A DNA stretch of 36,961 bases, taken from Phycisphaerae bacterium. Lineage in GTDB: Bacteria > Planctomycetota > Phycisphaerae > UBA1845. Both the position numbers and the translations under genes were made by a program. The notes below the pieces were generated by a model that saw only the letters and a program-made list of their open reading frames with translations, ran no database searches and was not told where the DNA came from. The stretch is taken from positions 1-36,961 of the forward strand of contig BQJS01000018.1 of the NCBI GenBank assembly GCA_021604825.1. Direction: 5' to 3'. Positions 8,328-17,200 of this stretch are shown piece after piece; within the stretch, counting starts at the first letter, position 1, and each line of letters opens with the position of its first letter.

Positions 8328-8711
8328 ATGATGCGTCACAACGCGAATTTCCGACGGGTGGTTGTTCTGGGCGCGATGCTGATCGGGGCAGTGCTTGTTG
8401 GCTGCGGGACCGAGCGATTTGAAGAGGCTTCGATCCGTCGCTGGGAGAACATCGGCGCCGTCAATCGAGCCGTCTACGCCCGCGAGCAAGAGTGCCCGGA
8501 GCGACTGAGGAAGATCGGCAACCTCATCGAGGCAACGGGCCCGTATCACGAGAAGCGACTGGCGTTCACGCTGGACCTGCTTCAATCCAAACAACAAGCC
8601 GAGCGAGATCGATGGCCAGCGCGTCGGGCTCGGGCTGAAAACGATTATCGCAAGCGGATGGCCGGCGACCCGGACAACATTCCTGACGCGGTGGCTGGCA
8701 TGTGGTATTGA
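8328..8711 (+). CDS. Small lipoprotein of unknown function
   Basis: A 127-residue protein that I do not recognise. It opens with a basic N-terminus (MMRHNANFRR), a hydrophobic span, and the lipobox LVGC, so it is probably lipidated on Cys about 25 and anchored in the membrane facing the periplasm. The mature part is charged and probably helical (SIRRWENIGAVNRAVYAREQ, later QSKQQAERDRWPARRARAEN). AAGG at 8319-8322 precedes ATGs at 8328 and 8331. The frame is open further upstream, but that part does not look like a signal sequence. It lies about 110 bp before prmC on the same strand and may be independently transcribed. Confidence 0.7.
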   Translation: MMRHNANFRRVVVLGAMLIGAVLVGCGTERFEEASIRRWENIGAVNRAVYAREQECPERLRKIGNLIEATGPYHEKRLAFTLDLLQSKQQAERDRWPARRARAENDYRKRMAGDPDNIPDAVAGMWY

Positions 8712-8819
8712 GTTGGTCCACGCCCCGAACACGCTTCCAATCTCCAATTCAAATCAAGAATGAATGCTGTGGCTGGCACCTCTGGCGACTTGGGCATACC
8801 GCGCCTATAGTTGGCGAGC

Positions 8820-9716
8820 ATGAGCACCGCCCCCTCAGATCAAGAGTGGACGATCCAACGTCTGCTTGAATGGACCAAGCCTTTCTTTGAACGCAAGGGT
8901 CTGGACGAACCGCGATTGGCGGCTGAGATCCTGCTGGCCAAAGCGCTGGGTTGTGCGCGGCTGCAGTTGTACACGCGATTTGATCGGGTGCCCGAAGCCG
9001 AACAGTTGGCGGCTTTTCGCGGGTTCGTCAACAAGGCAGCCGACCATGTGCCGATCGCGTACCTGGTTGGGTTCAAGGAGTTTTACAGCCTGGAGTTTGA
9101 GGTTTCGCCGGATGTCTTGGTGCCGCGACCCGAGACGGAGATGCTGGTGGAACGGTCCCTTGAAATGATTCGGTCGAAATCCGAGCCGGTTTACTTTCTA
9201 GAGATCGGAACGGGAAGTGGCTGCGTTGCGGTAGCGATTTGTAACAATGCACCGAGTGCGCGATTGGTCGCGACAGATGTATCACCCGGTGCCCTTGCGC
9301 TGGCGAAGCGGAATGCGGATACCCACGGCGTGGCTGACTGGATCGAGTTTGTTGAATGCTCGGGATTGGATCTGCCGGAGGGCGCGATTGTAGAGGGCGG
9401 TTTTGATGTTCTGCTTTCAAATCCGCCCTATATCGCTGAATCTGAGGTGTCGGGCCTTCCGCACAATGTCAAAGATCACGAGCCGCACATCGCCCTGCAC
9501 GATGGCGCCGACGGTTTGTCGTTCTATCGAATGTTCGCCGAAAATGCGGCGGGCGTGCTCAAGCCATCGGGGCTGGTGCTGGTTGAGATTGGCGAGACGC
9601 AAGCGGCCGACGTCACGGAGATCTTCGACGCTGCAGGTGGATTTGAGCCGCCAACCATCTGGCGCGACACGGTCGGCGGGCATGAACGCGTCATGTCGTT
9701 TCAACGCAAGCCGTAG
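8820..9716 (+). CDS. prmC: Peptide chain release factor N5-glutamine methyltransferase
   Basis: PrmC (HemK) methylates the glutamine of the GGQ motif in release factors RF1 and RF2, using S-adenosylmethionine. This 298-residue protein has the family layout: an N-terminal helical domain, VPRPETE (101-107), the SAM-binding motif EIGTGSG (128-134), the acidic TDVSPGAL loop, and the catalytic NPPY (201-204). It ends with the usual VGGHERV segment. The frame opens at a TTG (8811), but the ATG at 8820 gives the normal start. prfA, the usual partner, is not adjacent; murA follows about 370 bp downstream. The stop codon TAG is also the first three bases of a 20-bp palindromic arm (9714-9733). Confidence 0.95.
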   Translation: MSTAPSDQEWTIQRLLEWTKPFFERKGLDEPRLAAEILLAKALGCARLQLYTRFDRVPEAEQLAAFRGFVNKAADHVPIAYLVGFKEFYSLEFEVSPDVLVPRPETEMLVERSLEMIRSKSEPVYFLEIGTGSGCVAVAICNNAPSARLVATDVSPGALALAKRNADTHGVADWIEFVECSGLDLPEGAIVEGGFDVLLSNPPYIAESEVSGLPHNVKDHEPHIALHDGADGLSFYRMFAENAAGVLKPSGLVLVEIGETQAADVTEIFDAAGGFEPPTIWRDTVGGHERVMSFQRKP

Positions 9717-9775
9717 GGTGGGCCGTGCCCACCATGTCGTTGGCGCGCGAACGGAGGTGGGCACGGCCCACCCTA
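9714..9775. repeat. GTAGG-type palindromic repeat overlapping the prmC stop
   Basis: TAGGGTGGGCCGTGCCCACC (9714-9733) is exactly inverted at 9756-9775, with a 22-base spacer. Each arm also contains its own smaller palindrome (GTGGGC-CGT-GCCCAC). The first three bases are the prmC stop codon. The structure resembles REP-like elements and could act as a transcription terminator or mRNA stabiliser for prmC. Confidence 0.85.
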
Positions 9776-9793
9776 AAACTCCCGTCACCGTCT

Positions 9794-9932
9794 TTCCCGC
9801 GCACGCGGGAATCCAGGATTACACGATGAATCACAACTGATTCCAGCACCGATTGTGGTCGCGATGGAGTCGCGGCTGGCACCGCTCTTGTCAGATGTTA
9901 CGCATGCTTCTGGATTCCCGCTTGCGCGGGAA
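9794..9932. repeat. Inverted pair of TTCCCGC...GCGGGAATCCAG repeats
   Basis: TTCCCGCGCACGCGGGAATCCAG at 9794-9816 is matched in inverted orientation at 9910-9932 with 22 of 23 positions identical. Each copy folds on itself (TTCCCGC with GCGGGAA). This is the common dispersed sequence type seen in many bacterial genomes as CTGGATTCCCGC...GCGGGAATGAC. An inverted pair about 90 bp apart is the arrangement expected for REP doublets mobilised by a RAYT transposase; none is visible here. Confidence 0.8.
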
Positions 9933-9998
9933 TGACGACAGAACCGTCAGCGCGGCCGTCCATCCACCGCCTCAACAATCCCCGCCGAATACAATCGT

Positions 9999-10026
9999 TT
10001 GGCGGATTGGGCGAATCGGTTATGAT
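9999..10026 (+). promoter_or_regulatory. Candidate sigma70 promoter for murA
   Basis: TTGGCG (9999-10004), a 16-base spacer and TATGAT (10021-10026) give a close housekeeping-type match 62 bp before the murA start. No other gene lies between, so this would drive murA independently of prmC. The call rests on sequence only. Confidence 0.55.
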
Positions 10027-10088
10027 GCGGGCGGCGCAGTTGCCTTTTTCTTAATTCAATTCACTCTCAATCTCGCGAGGTCATTGTT

Positions 10089-11360
10089 GTGGAGAGCCTG
10101 ATTATCCAAGGTGGGAATCGTCTGAAGGGAACCATTCCGGTGAGCGGGGCGAAGAATGCGGCGCTGCCCATCATGGCCGCCTGCATCCTCTGCGAAGGCG
10201 AAACGATTCTTCATAACGTGCCCGACCTGCGCGACGTCCGCCAGATGTGCGTGCTGCTCAATCGCCTTGGTGTCGAAGTCGAACGCGATGACAAAGGATC
10301 GCTCCACATCCGCGCCGAAGATGAAATGAACTGCCACGCGGAATACGAACTTGTCAGCAAAATGCGGGCAAGCATCTGCGTGTTGGGGCCGCTGCTGGCC
10401 AAACGGCGCAAAGCGCAGATTTCGATGCCGGGTGGTTGTGCAATAGGCGATCGGCCGGTGCGACTTCACATCCAGGGGCTCGAAGCGCTGGGCGCGGATA
10501 CCGATTTGGTCAACGGCGACTTCGTGATGAAGGCGAAGAAGCTGCGCGGTGCCGAGTTGTTCCTGGGCGGCGCGTTTGGATCGACGGTCACAGGAACCGC
10601 AAACGTGTTGATGGCCGCGACACTGGCCGAGGGACGCACGGTGATCGAGTCGGCTGCCTGCGAACCAGAGATTGTTGATCTGGCCGACTTCTTAAACAAG
10701 TGTGGTGCCCGCATCGAAGGTCAGGGCACACCGCGCATCGTGGTTGAAGGCGTCGCGTCGCTTCATGGAGCTGAGCACACGATCATTCCTGACAGGATCG
10801 AAGCTGGGACGTTTATGATTGCAGCCGCGGTCAGCAATGGCGAGCTTACGCTCAAGGATTGCCGAATCGACCATCTCGTTGCGTTTGTCGATACGCTCAG
10901 ACGGGTTGGATTGAATATCGAAAAATCGGACAAGGGTGTAAACGTGTCGTCGTCACGCCGATTGGACCCGACCGAGATCACGACGCAGCCGTATCCCGGT
11001 TTTCCCACGGATTTGCAGGCCCAAACGATGGTGTTGCTGTCACTAGCCGACGGCAACAGTGTGATTACCGAAAAGATTTTCCCCGACCGCTTCCTGCACG
11101 TCGCGGAACTTAATCGAATGGGCACCCGCCTGCGCAAGGAAGGCCCAACCGTCATCGTAGAAGGCGTCAAGAAACTCGTCGGCGCACCCGTGATGGCATC
11201 AGACCTGCGCGCATCGGCAGCACTTGTCCTCGCTGGATTGCTGGCCAAGGGGCAAACAAGAGTGCAACGCATGTACCACCTAGACCGCGGTTACGAACGT
11301 ATCGAAGAGAAACTAAAAGCCGTTGGCGCAGATGTACGACGTGTGACGGACACGATTTAG
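10089..11360 (+). CDS. murA: UDP-N-acetylglucosamine 1-carboxyvinyltransferase
   Basis: MurA transfers enolpyruvate from phosphoenolpyruvate to UDP-GlcNAc, the first committed step of peptidoglycan synthesis, and is the target of fosfomycin. The protein has 423 residues, a normal length. Landmarks are GAKNA with Lys22 and Asn23, the active-site loop PGGCAIGDRP with Cys117 (Cys rather than the resistant Asp), and the FPTDLQAQ segment with its catalytic Asp. The start is a GTG at 10089 preceded by GAGG at 10077-10080; no better ATG exists and the residues match the family N-terminus. Presence of murA supports a peptidoglycan wall in this organism. Repeats on both sides suggest a single-gene transcription unit. 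Confidence 0.97.
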   Translation: MESLIIQGGNRLKGTIPVSGAKNAALPIMAACILCEGETILHNVPDLRDVRQMCVLLNRLGVEVERDDKGSLHIRAEDEMNCHAEYELVSKMRASICVLGPLLAKRRKAQISMPGGCAIGDRPVRLHIQGLEALGADTDLVNGDFVMKAKKLRGAELFLGGAFGSTVTGTANVLMAATLAEGRTVIESAACEPEIVDLADFLNKCGARIEGQGTPRIVVEGVASLHGAEHTIIPDRIEAGTFMIAAAVSNGELTLKDCRIDHLVAFVDTLRRVGLNIEKSDKGVNVSSSRRLDPTEITTQPYPGFPTDLQAQTMVLLSLADGNSVITEKIFPDRFLHVAELNRMGTRLRKEGPTVIVEGVKKLVGAPVMASDLRASAALVLAGLLAKGQTRVQRMYHLDRGYERIEEKLKAVGADVRRVTDTI

Positions 11361-11380
11361 AGTTGGACGATCATGTGAAA

Positions 11381-11555
11381 GGTGGCCCATCTCATTTTGA
11401 GATGGGGGACACGATGATCGTCATCGCCAACGCCCAAGGAATACGCTTGGGCAATTCTCCGCTTCACCGCTGATCGACTGGCCACCACCAAAACAACATC
11501 AAGCTACATCGATACTTATCATCGACTCCCCCATCTCCGAAGGAGATGGGCCACC
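11381..11555. repeat. Composite palindromic element downstream of murA
   Basis: The outer arms GGTGGCCCATCTC (11381-11393) and GAGATGGGCCACC (11543-11555) are perfect inverted repeats about 150 bp apart. Each arm is also half of its own hairpin (CCCATCTC-ATTTT-GAGATGGG at 11386-11406; CCCATCTCC-GAA-GGAGATGGG at 11530-11550). A third hairpin, GCCCAAG/CTTGGGC, lies inside at 11432-11451. No coding sequence is present. The hairpins could terminate transcription from both convergent genes, or the unit could be a small non-autonomous element. Confidence 0.75.
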
Positions 11556-11565
11556 CGTCCCACAA

Positions 11566-11886
11566 TCAACTGTTATCGACAGGTGTTTCGCATTCTGTCC
11601 GAGTTCCACATTCCGGACACCTCGGCATAAGGGTTCCATGAAGCGAATAACCGCAATTCAAGCAACAGCCATCTCGCATCCAACGCCGTCGCTGCACCTC
11701 AATTGATTGCCGTCTCCAGATCGAGACGCCGGCAGCGAAGAATAGAAAGCCCGTCAGAAGGTGACACCAGTGATAGAGTCGAGTGAGCGTCGATCCGCGG
11801 TGATGTGCGACGTATACAAAGCCTACACCTATCGTTCCAAGGCCGGAGACTAGCAATGCAATCGAAAGGAATCGACGGAATCGCAC
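11566..11886 (-). CDS. Small membrane protein with C-terminal zinc ribbon
   Basis: A 106-residue protein with two hydrophobic segments (about 6-26 and 42-57) and a C-terminal zinc-ribbon motif CxxCGYSLHG...CPECG (about 75-95). Small proteins with this CxxCGYxL...RCPxCG tail recur in planctomycetes, and no function is established that I know of. The start is a GTG with GGAG eight bases upstream. It lies downstream of pssA on the same strand, with a hairpin repeat (11915-11941) between, so co-transcription is possible but not certain. Confidence 0.7.
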   Translation of the reverse strand: MRFRRFLSIALLVSGLGTIGVGFVYVAHHRGSTLTRLYHWCHLLTGFLFFAAGVSIWRRQSIEVQRRRWMRDGCCLNCGYSLHGTLMPRCPECGTRTECETPVDNS

Positions 11887-11914
11887 GTCTCTGGCTCCAT
11901 GTTCAATATAGACG

Positions 11915-11941
11915 GGTGGCCCAAGTCTTCAGACTTGGGGG
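11915..11941. repeat. GGGTGGCCCA-type hairpin repeat
   Basis: GGGTGGCCCAAGTCT is followed by TC and AGACTTGGGGG. The stem is CCCAAGTCT (11920-11928) with AGACTTGGG (11931-11939). The GGGTGGCCCA lead matches the repeat downstream of murA, so both belong to one local family with variable stems. It lies just after the pssA stop and could terminate that transcript. Confidence 0.7.
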
Positions 11942-11952
11942 CTCGATTTTCT

Positions 11953-12891
11953 TTATGACGCGGCGTTTGATTGGCCCATTCCGCTTGAATCGGTGTCTTG
12001 TTTCTTGCCCTCTGTCGTACTCTTTCGTTTCTTCTTGAAGTATGTATTGATCGGACCGCTCAGGACGTAGATGGCCACGATGCCGGCGAGAGTTGGCGAT
12101 GGGGCGGCGATGAAGGTTCCGGCTACGAGCACCATGAGCACGACGTATCCCCATGGTTTGCGGCCGCGTAGGTAGGTGTTGCCGATGTGGACGTATTGCA
12201 CGCGGCTTACCATGAGCAATCCGGCGACGACTGTGATGACCGGCAATGAATTGACGAGCATTTCGCCGCGTACGTCGGCGACGTGTTCGTGGAGGATGAC
12301 CATCGATGCAACGAGGGCGGCGGCGCCGGGACTCGGCAACCCATAGAAACGCGTGTGTTTCAAATCGCCCTCGGCGTGTTCGACATTGAACCGCGCGAGG
12401 CGCAGTCCGCAGCAACTGACGTAGATTGCGCCGGCGACCCACGCAAAACGCTGTTTGACGAACGGTCCTTCCAGTCCCTCGTGGTGTCCGGTCAGGATCA
12501 TCACGATCACCAGCATTGCCGGGGCGATTCCGAAAGTGATCATGTCGGCCAGCGAGTCGAGCTGTCCGCCGAAGTTAGTCGTGCCCGTGGTCATGCGGGC
12601 GACTCGGCCGTCCATTCCATCGAAAAACATACCGAGGAAAATCAACACGCCACCGACCGAAACGTATGTCGGCAGCAGGTCTTCGATCATTTGCCGGTTG
12701 AGCGTCGTTTTGGCGGCGGCTCCTACGCCGGTGAATGCGTCGATCAGACCCAACATGCAAAGGTAAACGGCTGCGAACCCGCAAAGCATGTTGGCCAGGG
12801 TGAGCATGGTTGGGAGCACGGCAATGGTGCGAAGTCTGCGCGATGAGCGATGCGGTTTTGCGGGCGTGGCGTTGTCTTCGGCTAACTTCAT
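11953..12891 (-). CDS. pssA: CDP-diacylglycerol-serine O-phosphatidyltransferase
   Basis: PssA makes phosphatidylserine from CDP-diacylglycerol and serine in the inner membrane. This 312-residue protein has several hydrophobic helices and the CDP-alcohol phosphatidyltransferase signature with Asp91, Asp94, the AR pair, Gly109, Asp112 and Asp116 (DGMDGRVAR...GGQLDSLAD). psd lies directly upstream; its product decarboxylates the PssA product, so the pair gives phosphatidylethanolamine. The frame runs upstream to a TTG at 12933 that would overlap psd. The ATG at 12891 lies 30 bp after the psd stop with GGCGGA upstream, so I chose it. The C-terminus is basic and soluble (KKKRKSTTEGKKQ). Confidence 0.93.
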   Translation of the reverse strand: MKLAEDNATPAKPHRSSRRLRTIAVLPTMLTLANMLCGFAAVYLCMLGLIDAFTGVGAAAKTTLNRQMIEDLLPTYVSVGGVLIFLGMFFDGMDGRVARMTTGTTNFGGQLDSLADMITFGIAPAMLVIVMILTGHHEGLEGPFVKQRFAWVAGAIYVSCCGLRLARFNVEHAEGDLKHTRFYGLPSPGAAALVASMVILHEHVADVRGEMLVNSLPVITVVAGLLMVSRVQYVHIGNTYLRGRKPWGYVVLMVLVAGTFIAAPSPTLAGIVAIYVLSGPINTYFKKKRKSTTEGKKQDTDSSGMGQSNAAS

Positions 12892-12920
12892 GGTGTATTC
12901 CGCCGTTTGCGCGCTTGCGA

Positions 12921-13607
12921 CTAATTGTTGCAAGTCATCATCGTTGTCAGACCGGCTTGCACTTTGTCGCCGACCTTGGAGATGACTGTGTTCCCTTGAT
13001 TATCGGGAACGATCAGCTCTGTTCGCGAACCAAATTTAATCAGCCCGAAGCGCTCACCGCAAACAAGCTTGGTTTCAGCCTTGGCATGGCAGATTATGCG
13101 CCGGGCGATCAGGCCGGAAACTTGCCGCACGACGACTGGGCCGGCGATCGGCGAGGCGGGTTCGATGATCAGCGTGTTGGATTCGTTAAGCCGTCCGGCA
13201 TCTTCGTGGCGGGCGTCGAGGAACTTTCCCGGTTGATAGCTGACGTTGCGCACGGTTCCGGCGCACGGGGCGCGATTGATGTGGACATTGAAGATGCTCA
13301 GGAAGATGCCCACGCGGATCGCCGGACCGCCGACCTGTTCGTGGTGGTCGAGGTGAACGATTTCGGTCACGGTGCCGTCGGCCGGCGAGACGAGGATGTT
13401 GTCGTCAACGTTGGTGATACGCTTCGGATCGCGGAAAAACGAAAACACCCAAACCAAGATGACGGCCGGAATCAGCGCGAGCGTCCAATGTACATAGCAA
13501 AGCCCCCACATCGCCGCCCCAAGCACGAGCGTCGAGAGTAAAATTTCCCGCAGGCCTTCTTTGGCAAGTCCCATATCACGCGTCCGTAATCGATCGAATT
13601 GCGGCAC
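12921..13607 (-). CDS. psd: Phosphatidylserine decarboxylase proenzyme
   Basis: Psd cuts itself to form a pyruvoyl group and then decarboxylates phosphatidylserine to phosphatidylethanolamine. At 228 residues this is the short Psd-A form. It has N-terminal hydrophobic segments (about 22-57), SPADG with Asp77, FNVHI with His109, and the self-cleavage site FGSR (Gly193-Ser194), which becomes the pyruvoyl residue. The start is uncertain: GTG at 13607 has no well-spaced ribosome site, and an in-frame ATG at 13574 (MGLAKEGLREI) is an alternative that keeps all domains. It is the first gene of a psd-pssA operon with a 29-bp gap. Confidence 0.95.
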   Translation of the reverse strand: MPQFDRLRTRDMGLAKEGLREILLSTLVLGAAMWGLCYVHWTLALIPAVILVWVFSFFRDPKRITNVDDNILVSPADGTVTEIVHLDHHEQVGGPAIRVGIFLSIFNVHINRAPCAGTVRNVSYQPGKFLDARHEDAGRLNESNTLIIEPASPIAGPVVVRQVSGLIARRIICHAKAETKLVCGERFGLIKFGSRTELIVPDNQGNTVISKVGDKVQAGLTTMMTCNN

Positions 13608-13738
13608 CTTAGCACGTCGCGCCGTCTCTTTCCATGCGACGGGCTCATAACTTTCGAGCGATGTCTTGCGGCACTTTACTCAGATTGCCGGCGGTATCGC
13701 GTGGATCGTATGGTTGACCCGGTTGAGGTGGAGCCGTC

Positions 13739-14119
13739 ATGGGCGTAGACACAAAACAATCATCCAGTGCGCAGATTCGCGAAGTGCTTCTGCGGTTCTT
13801 GGCGATCTCGCAACGTCGCTGCGATTCAAACCGAGCCACCGGGCGTCGGGATTACCTGCGGCACAAACGGACGTGGCCACTCGCGATCATCGATCCGAAG
13901 GACCCCACGTGCGAAGAGGCGGCGGCCCTTCACAATGCGTCGGTTGGGGGGATTGCATTTCTGTATCGACGATCGATCGACGTTGGTTCGATCGTGCGAT
14001 TGCGGCTGTTTTGGGGCGATGCGGATAGCCCATTGGTGCCAGCCGTGGTACGGCATCGAACGCTGACGGAGAACGGATTCCTGATCGGGTGCGAGTATCT
14101 GGTGTCGCTCGAAGATTGA
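13739..14119 (+). CDS. PilZ-like domain protein
   Basis: A 126-residue cytoplasmic protein with features of the PilZ fold, which binds cyclic di-GMP in many bacteria. RRDYLRHKR near residues 36-44 resembles the RxxxR motif, and NASVGGIAFL near 68-77 matches the (D/N)xSxxG motif. The end has the usual strand pattern (VPAVVRH, NGFLIGCEY). The start ATG has GGAG five bases upstream (13730-13733). Together with the HD-GYP protein at 2764-4131 this points to cyclic di-GMP signalling, although the RxxxR spacing is not perfect and binding is unproven. It stands alone between psd and the large secreted protein. Confidence 0.7.
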   Translation: MGVDTKQSSSAQIREVLLRFLAISQRRCDSNRATGRRDYLRHKRTWPLAIIDPKDPTCEEAAALHNASVGGIAFLYRRSIDVGSIVRLRLFWGDADSPLVPAVVRHRTLTENGFLIGCEYLVSLED

Positions 14120-14122
14120 GGT

Positions 14123-14207
14123 GTAGGGTCCGCTGTGCGGACCATTTTGTTTCGAATTCCTAAACATGTACATCGCAAAGATGCGCGGTCCGCACAGCGG
14201 ACCCTAC
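14123..14207. repeat. GTAGG-type palindromic repeat at the end of the large secreted protein gene
   Basis: GTAGGGTCCGCTGTGCGGACC at 14123-14142 plus one base is inverted perfectly at 14187-14207 (21-bp arms, 43-base spacer). Each arm holds an inner palindrome (GGTCCGC...GCGGACC). The right arm supplies the TAG stop codon of the minus-strand gene (14204-14206), and the left arm begins four bases after the PilZ gene stop. The layout mirrors the repeat at prmC. Confidence 0.88.
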
Positions 14208-17200
14208 GGGCCAGCCAGCAGCGGTGCTAGCGTGGCCCAGTCGGCGAGGTCGATGATTGGGCTGCCGCCGTCGAGATTCGCGCATTGGCACGCTGGTTGT
14301 AGGAATATATTGGCGTCGAAGCACTCGACGAAGAACTGCAAATCATGCAGATCCACGTCGCCATCTGAGTCGAAGTCGCCGGCTGCTGGGCACGGGTCGC
14401 ACCCATCGATGGTCAGGGTCGCCGGGTCGCTGCTGGGTACGCATAAGGGCGACGTATTAAAAGCGAATGCTATGTATTCACCGGCGTTGGCAGCGGTAAC
14501 ATTGGTGATCGTGAGCGTGCCGGAAAATGCGCCGGAAATCTGACCGCCGTCCGCCAAGCCCGCTCCATCTTTGGTCCATGCCCACAGGAATCCACTCCCG
14601 GTCGCATCGGCTTGTAAGACAACCGTCTCACCGGTCTCGGCGCATTGGTCGGTTGGGTGCATTGTGAACGCGCCGCCACCCACCGCGAATTCGCCGACGG
14701 TGGACAACTCTGATCCGCATGCGTTTGAAACGAAACACGTGTAATCGCCGCTGTCGTCGGTTGAGACGTTGGAGAGGTTTAGCGTGGGGGCGTCGGGCGC
14801 GCCGAAGGGCTGACCATCTCGTCGCCATTCGTAGTGAAGCGGTTCCGAGCCGGTGGCTGTGACTGAAAACGATGCACTTTCGCCGGCGCAGCGCTCGATC
14901 AGAAACTCGGGCTGGCCGGTGATGGTAGCGGGGGTTCCCACGACTTCGAGAGTGGCTTGGTCGCTTGTTGCGATGATGCATCCGTCGGTGACGACGCAAT
15001 TGTAAATGTCTTCGTCAGATCCTGCGACGTTGGTGATGGTCAGGTTTTCGGTGTTTGCGCCGGAAATTGTTCCGCCATCGACGAGAGGTGTTACGCCTTT
15101 GAACCATTGGATGGTCGCGGTTGGTTCGCTCACAGTGACGTTGAAACTGGCGTTACCGCCCAGGCACTGTTCGACGGATTCCGGTTGGCCCATGAGCAGT
15201 GCAATGGCGTCGCAAACGTCGGGGATATCGTTGGCATCGCAGTCGGGGCTGCATTGGTCTGGGATGCCGTCGAGGTTGCAGTCGGTGGCAGTGCCCGATG
15301 CGATGTCGCATGAGTCGAGCGTGCCATTCTCATTGCAATCACGATCGACAGGCGTGGGGGCGATGAGTTCGATGTTGTCTACCTGCCAGCCCAGTCCGGT
15401 GTTGACCGACCCGTCGCGCGAATCGAAGCGCCATTCCAGATCGATCGTTTGGCCGATGTATGCGTTGAGATTGACGGTTCGCGTCTCCCAATCGTTTTGC
15501 ACGCCATCATTTCCGGCATCGTCGACTTCAACACCGTTGGCGGTGACGTAGGCCCAGTCGAATCCGGAAGCGTTGGCATTGCCTCCCTCACCGTTGTATG
15601 CCGAGCAATAGGTCAACGTTGCCGATACGGCGTTTGCGGGGATCATGATCTGGGCGGCTGACAGAGTGCCAATCGCTGTCAGTCCGGAATCGAAGTTACA
15701 GAGACCGTCTTGTCCGAAGTAGGCCCAGGTGATTGGGTTGCAATCGTTAAGGCGCGGGCAGTCGCTCGTGCCGTGCCACATGCCGTCGGCGTTCCATCCG
15801 CTTGGGGGGAACTGATCTTCAAAATCGCTGGCGAGCAAGACGATGTCATCGTTTCCGCCAAGTTCGCAAGAGTCGGGTACATCGTTTCCGTCGCAGTCGA
15901 TGCTGGCGCCGGTTGCTATGTCGCAGATATCTTGCGTGCCATTGTTGTTGCAATCTTCGTCGGGCTCGCACAAATCGGGAATGGTGTTGGTATTGCAGTC
16001 TTCGGCGCCGGCTTGGATGTCGCACAGATCGGGCACGTTATTCCCATCACAGTCGATGCTGGTTCCGCTGGCGATGTCGCAGATGTCCTGGATGCTGTTG
16101 GCATTGCAGTCAGCCAGTTCTTCACATTCGTCTGGGATGATGTTGTTGTTGCAGTCTGCGCTATCTTCGCGGGCAATATCGCAAAGGTCGGCGATGCCGT
16201 TGTTGTTGCAGTCGTCCAGCGATTCGCAATCATCGGGTAGCATGTTGTTGTTGCAGTCGGTGGCGCTACCTTCTGCGATTTCGATTTCGTCGGAAATCGA
16301 GTTCTCGTTGCAGTCCTGGATGACTTCGATGTCCATGATGATGGGCAGATGGTCCGCCGTATTGGATTCATGGGTGTCGTTGGAGTTCAATCCGGTTCCC
16401 GCAAGCGCCGCGCCATTCATGTTGAGCGTGTTGAGGACGAAGCTGTTGGCCACCACGGTTGTGCTGTCAGTGTAGATAAAACGGTCGAGGCGTGAGAATG
16501 GGTTCGACGTGTCGCTGGGCCAAGTATCCGTGTCGCCCGTGAACGGGTCAGCCGGAAACAAGTCGCCCATGTCGGTGTTGTCCCAATCGCCTTTGACGTC
16601 GGTTCCGTAGGTGACTTCGTTTTGAATGTCGCCGTTGGTTAGCGTCAGTTCGGGTTGAACGCTGGGGCCGACGAGATTGAAATCGCCCATCACGATCATC
16701 GGCGTGCTGGGTGACAGGACAATGTTGTTGCCGGAAGGTCGTGGTTCACCGCGCGCGTCGCCCAACCAATTCGCGATGGCATCGACGCTTTGTTGGCGCA
16801 GGGCGTCTTCCTCGCTGCCGCTGAAGGCTTTCAGGTGAACGCCCATCACGTAGATGTCATCACCGTAAATGGCGTCGGGCAGATCGATGCGACCGATGGT
16901 GACACCTCGTGTCGCTGATGCAGGGATGGTGTCCGCGCGGGTGTCGGCCAACGGGAACCGCGATGCCAGTACATTGCGAATGCCGCCGGACAAACCGAAT
17001 TGCACGTCCCAACTACCGGAGGACAATGGCAGAACGGCATTGAGTCGGGCAATCATCGTCGATTGCGCGACGTTGGTTTGAATTTCCTGGAACACGATGA
17101 CGTCGGGATCGACCGCGACGAGGATGCGGTTGAAGGCGTCGTCCGTGCCGGGTTCCGAGATGAAGTTTCGTTGGACGTTGTATGACATCACGCGAATGTG

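Larger units (their letters stand above)
9717..10088. other. Repeat-rich intergenic region between prmC and murA
   Basis: These 372 bases contain no supported gene. They hold two kinds of palindromic repeat (9714-9775 and the pair at 9794-9816/9910-9932) and, at the right end, a good promoter candidate for murA. The stretch 9817-9909 between the paired repeats shows nothing recognisable. Confidence 0.7.

Noticed and set aside
9794..9932. A CRISPR array
   Set aside because: Only two copies exist, in inverted rather than direct orientation, and there are no regular spacers or cas genes.
15449..16475. Long open frames on the plus strand across the large secreted protein gene
   Set aside because: They arise because the DCNNN-type repeats of the minus-strand gene leave all frames open. 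The translations are repetitive and lack start signals or family features.
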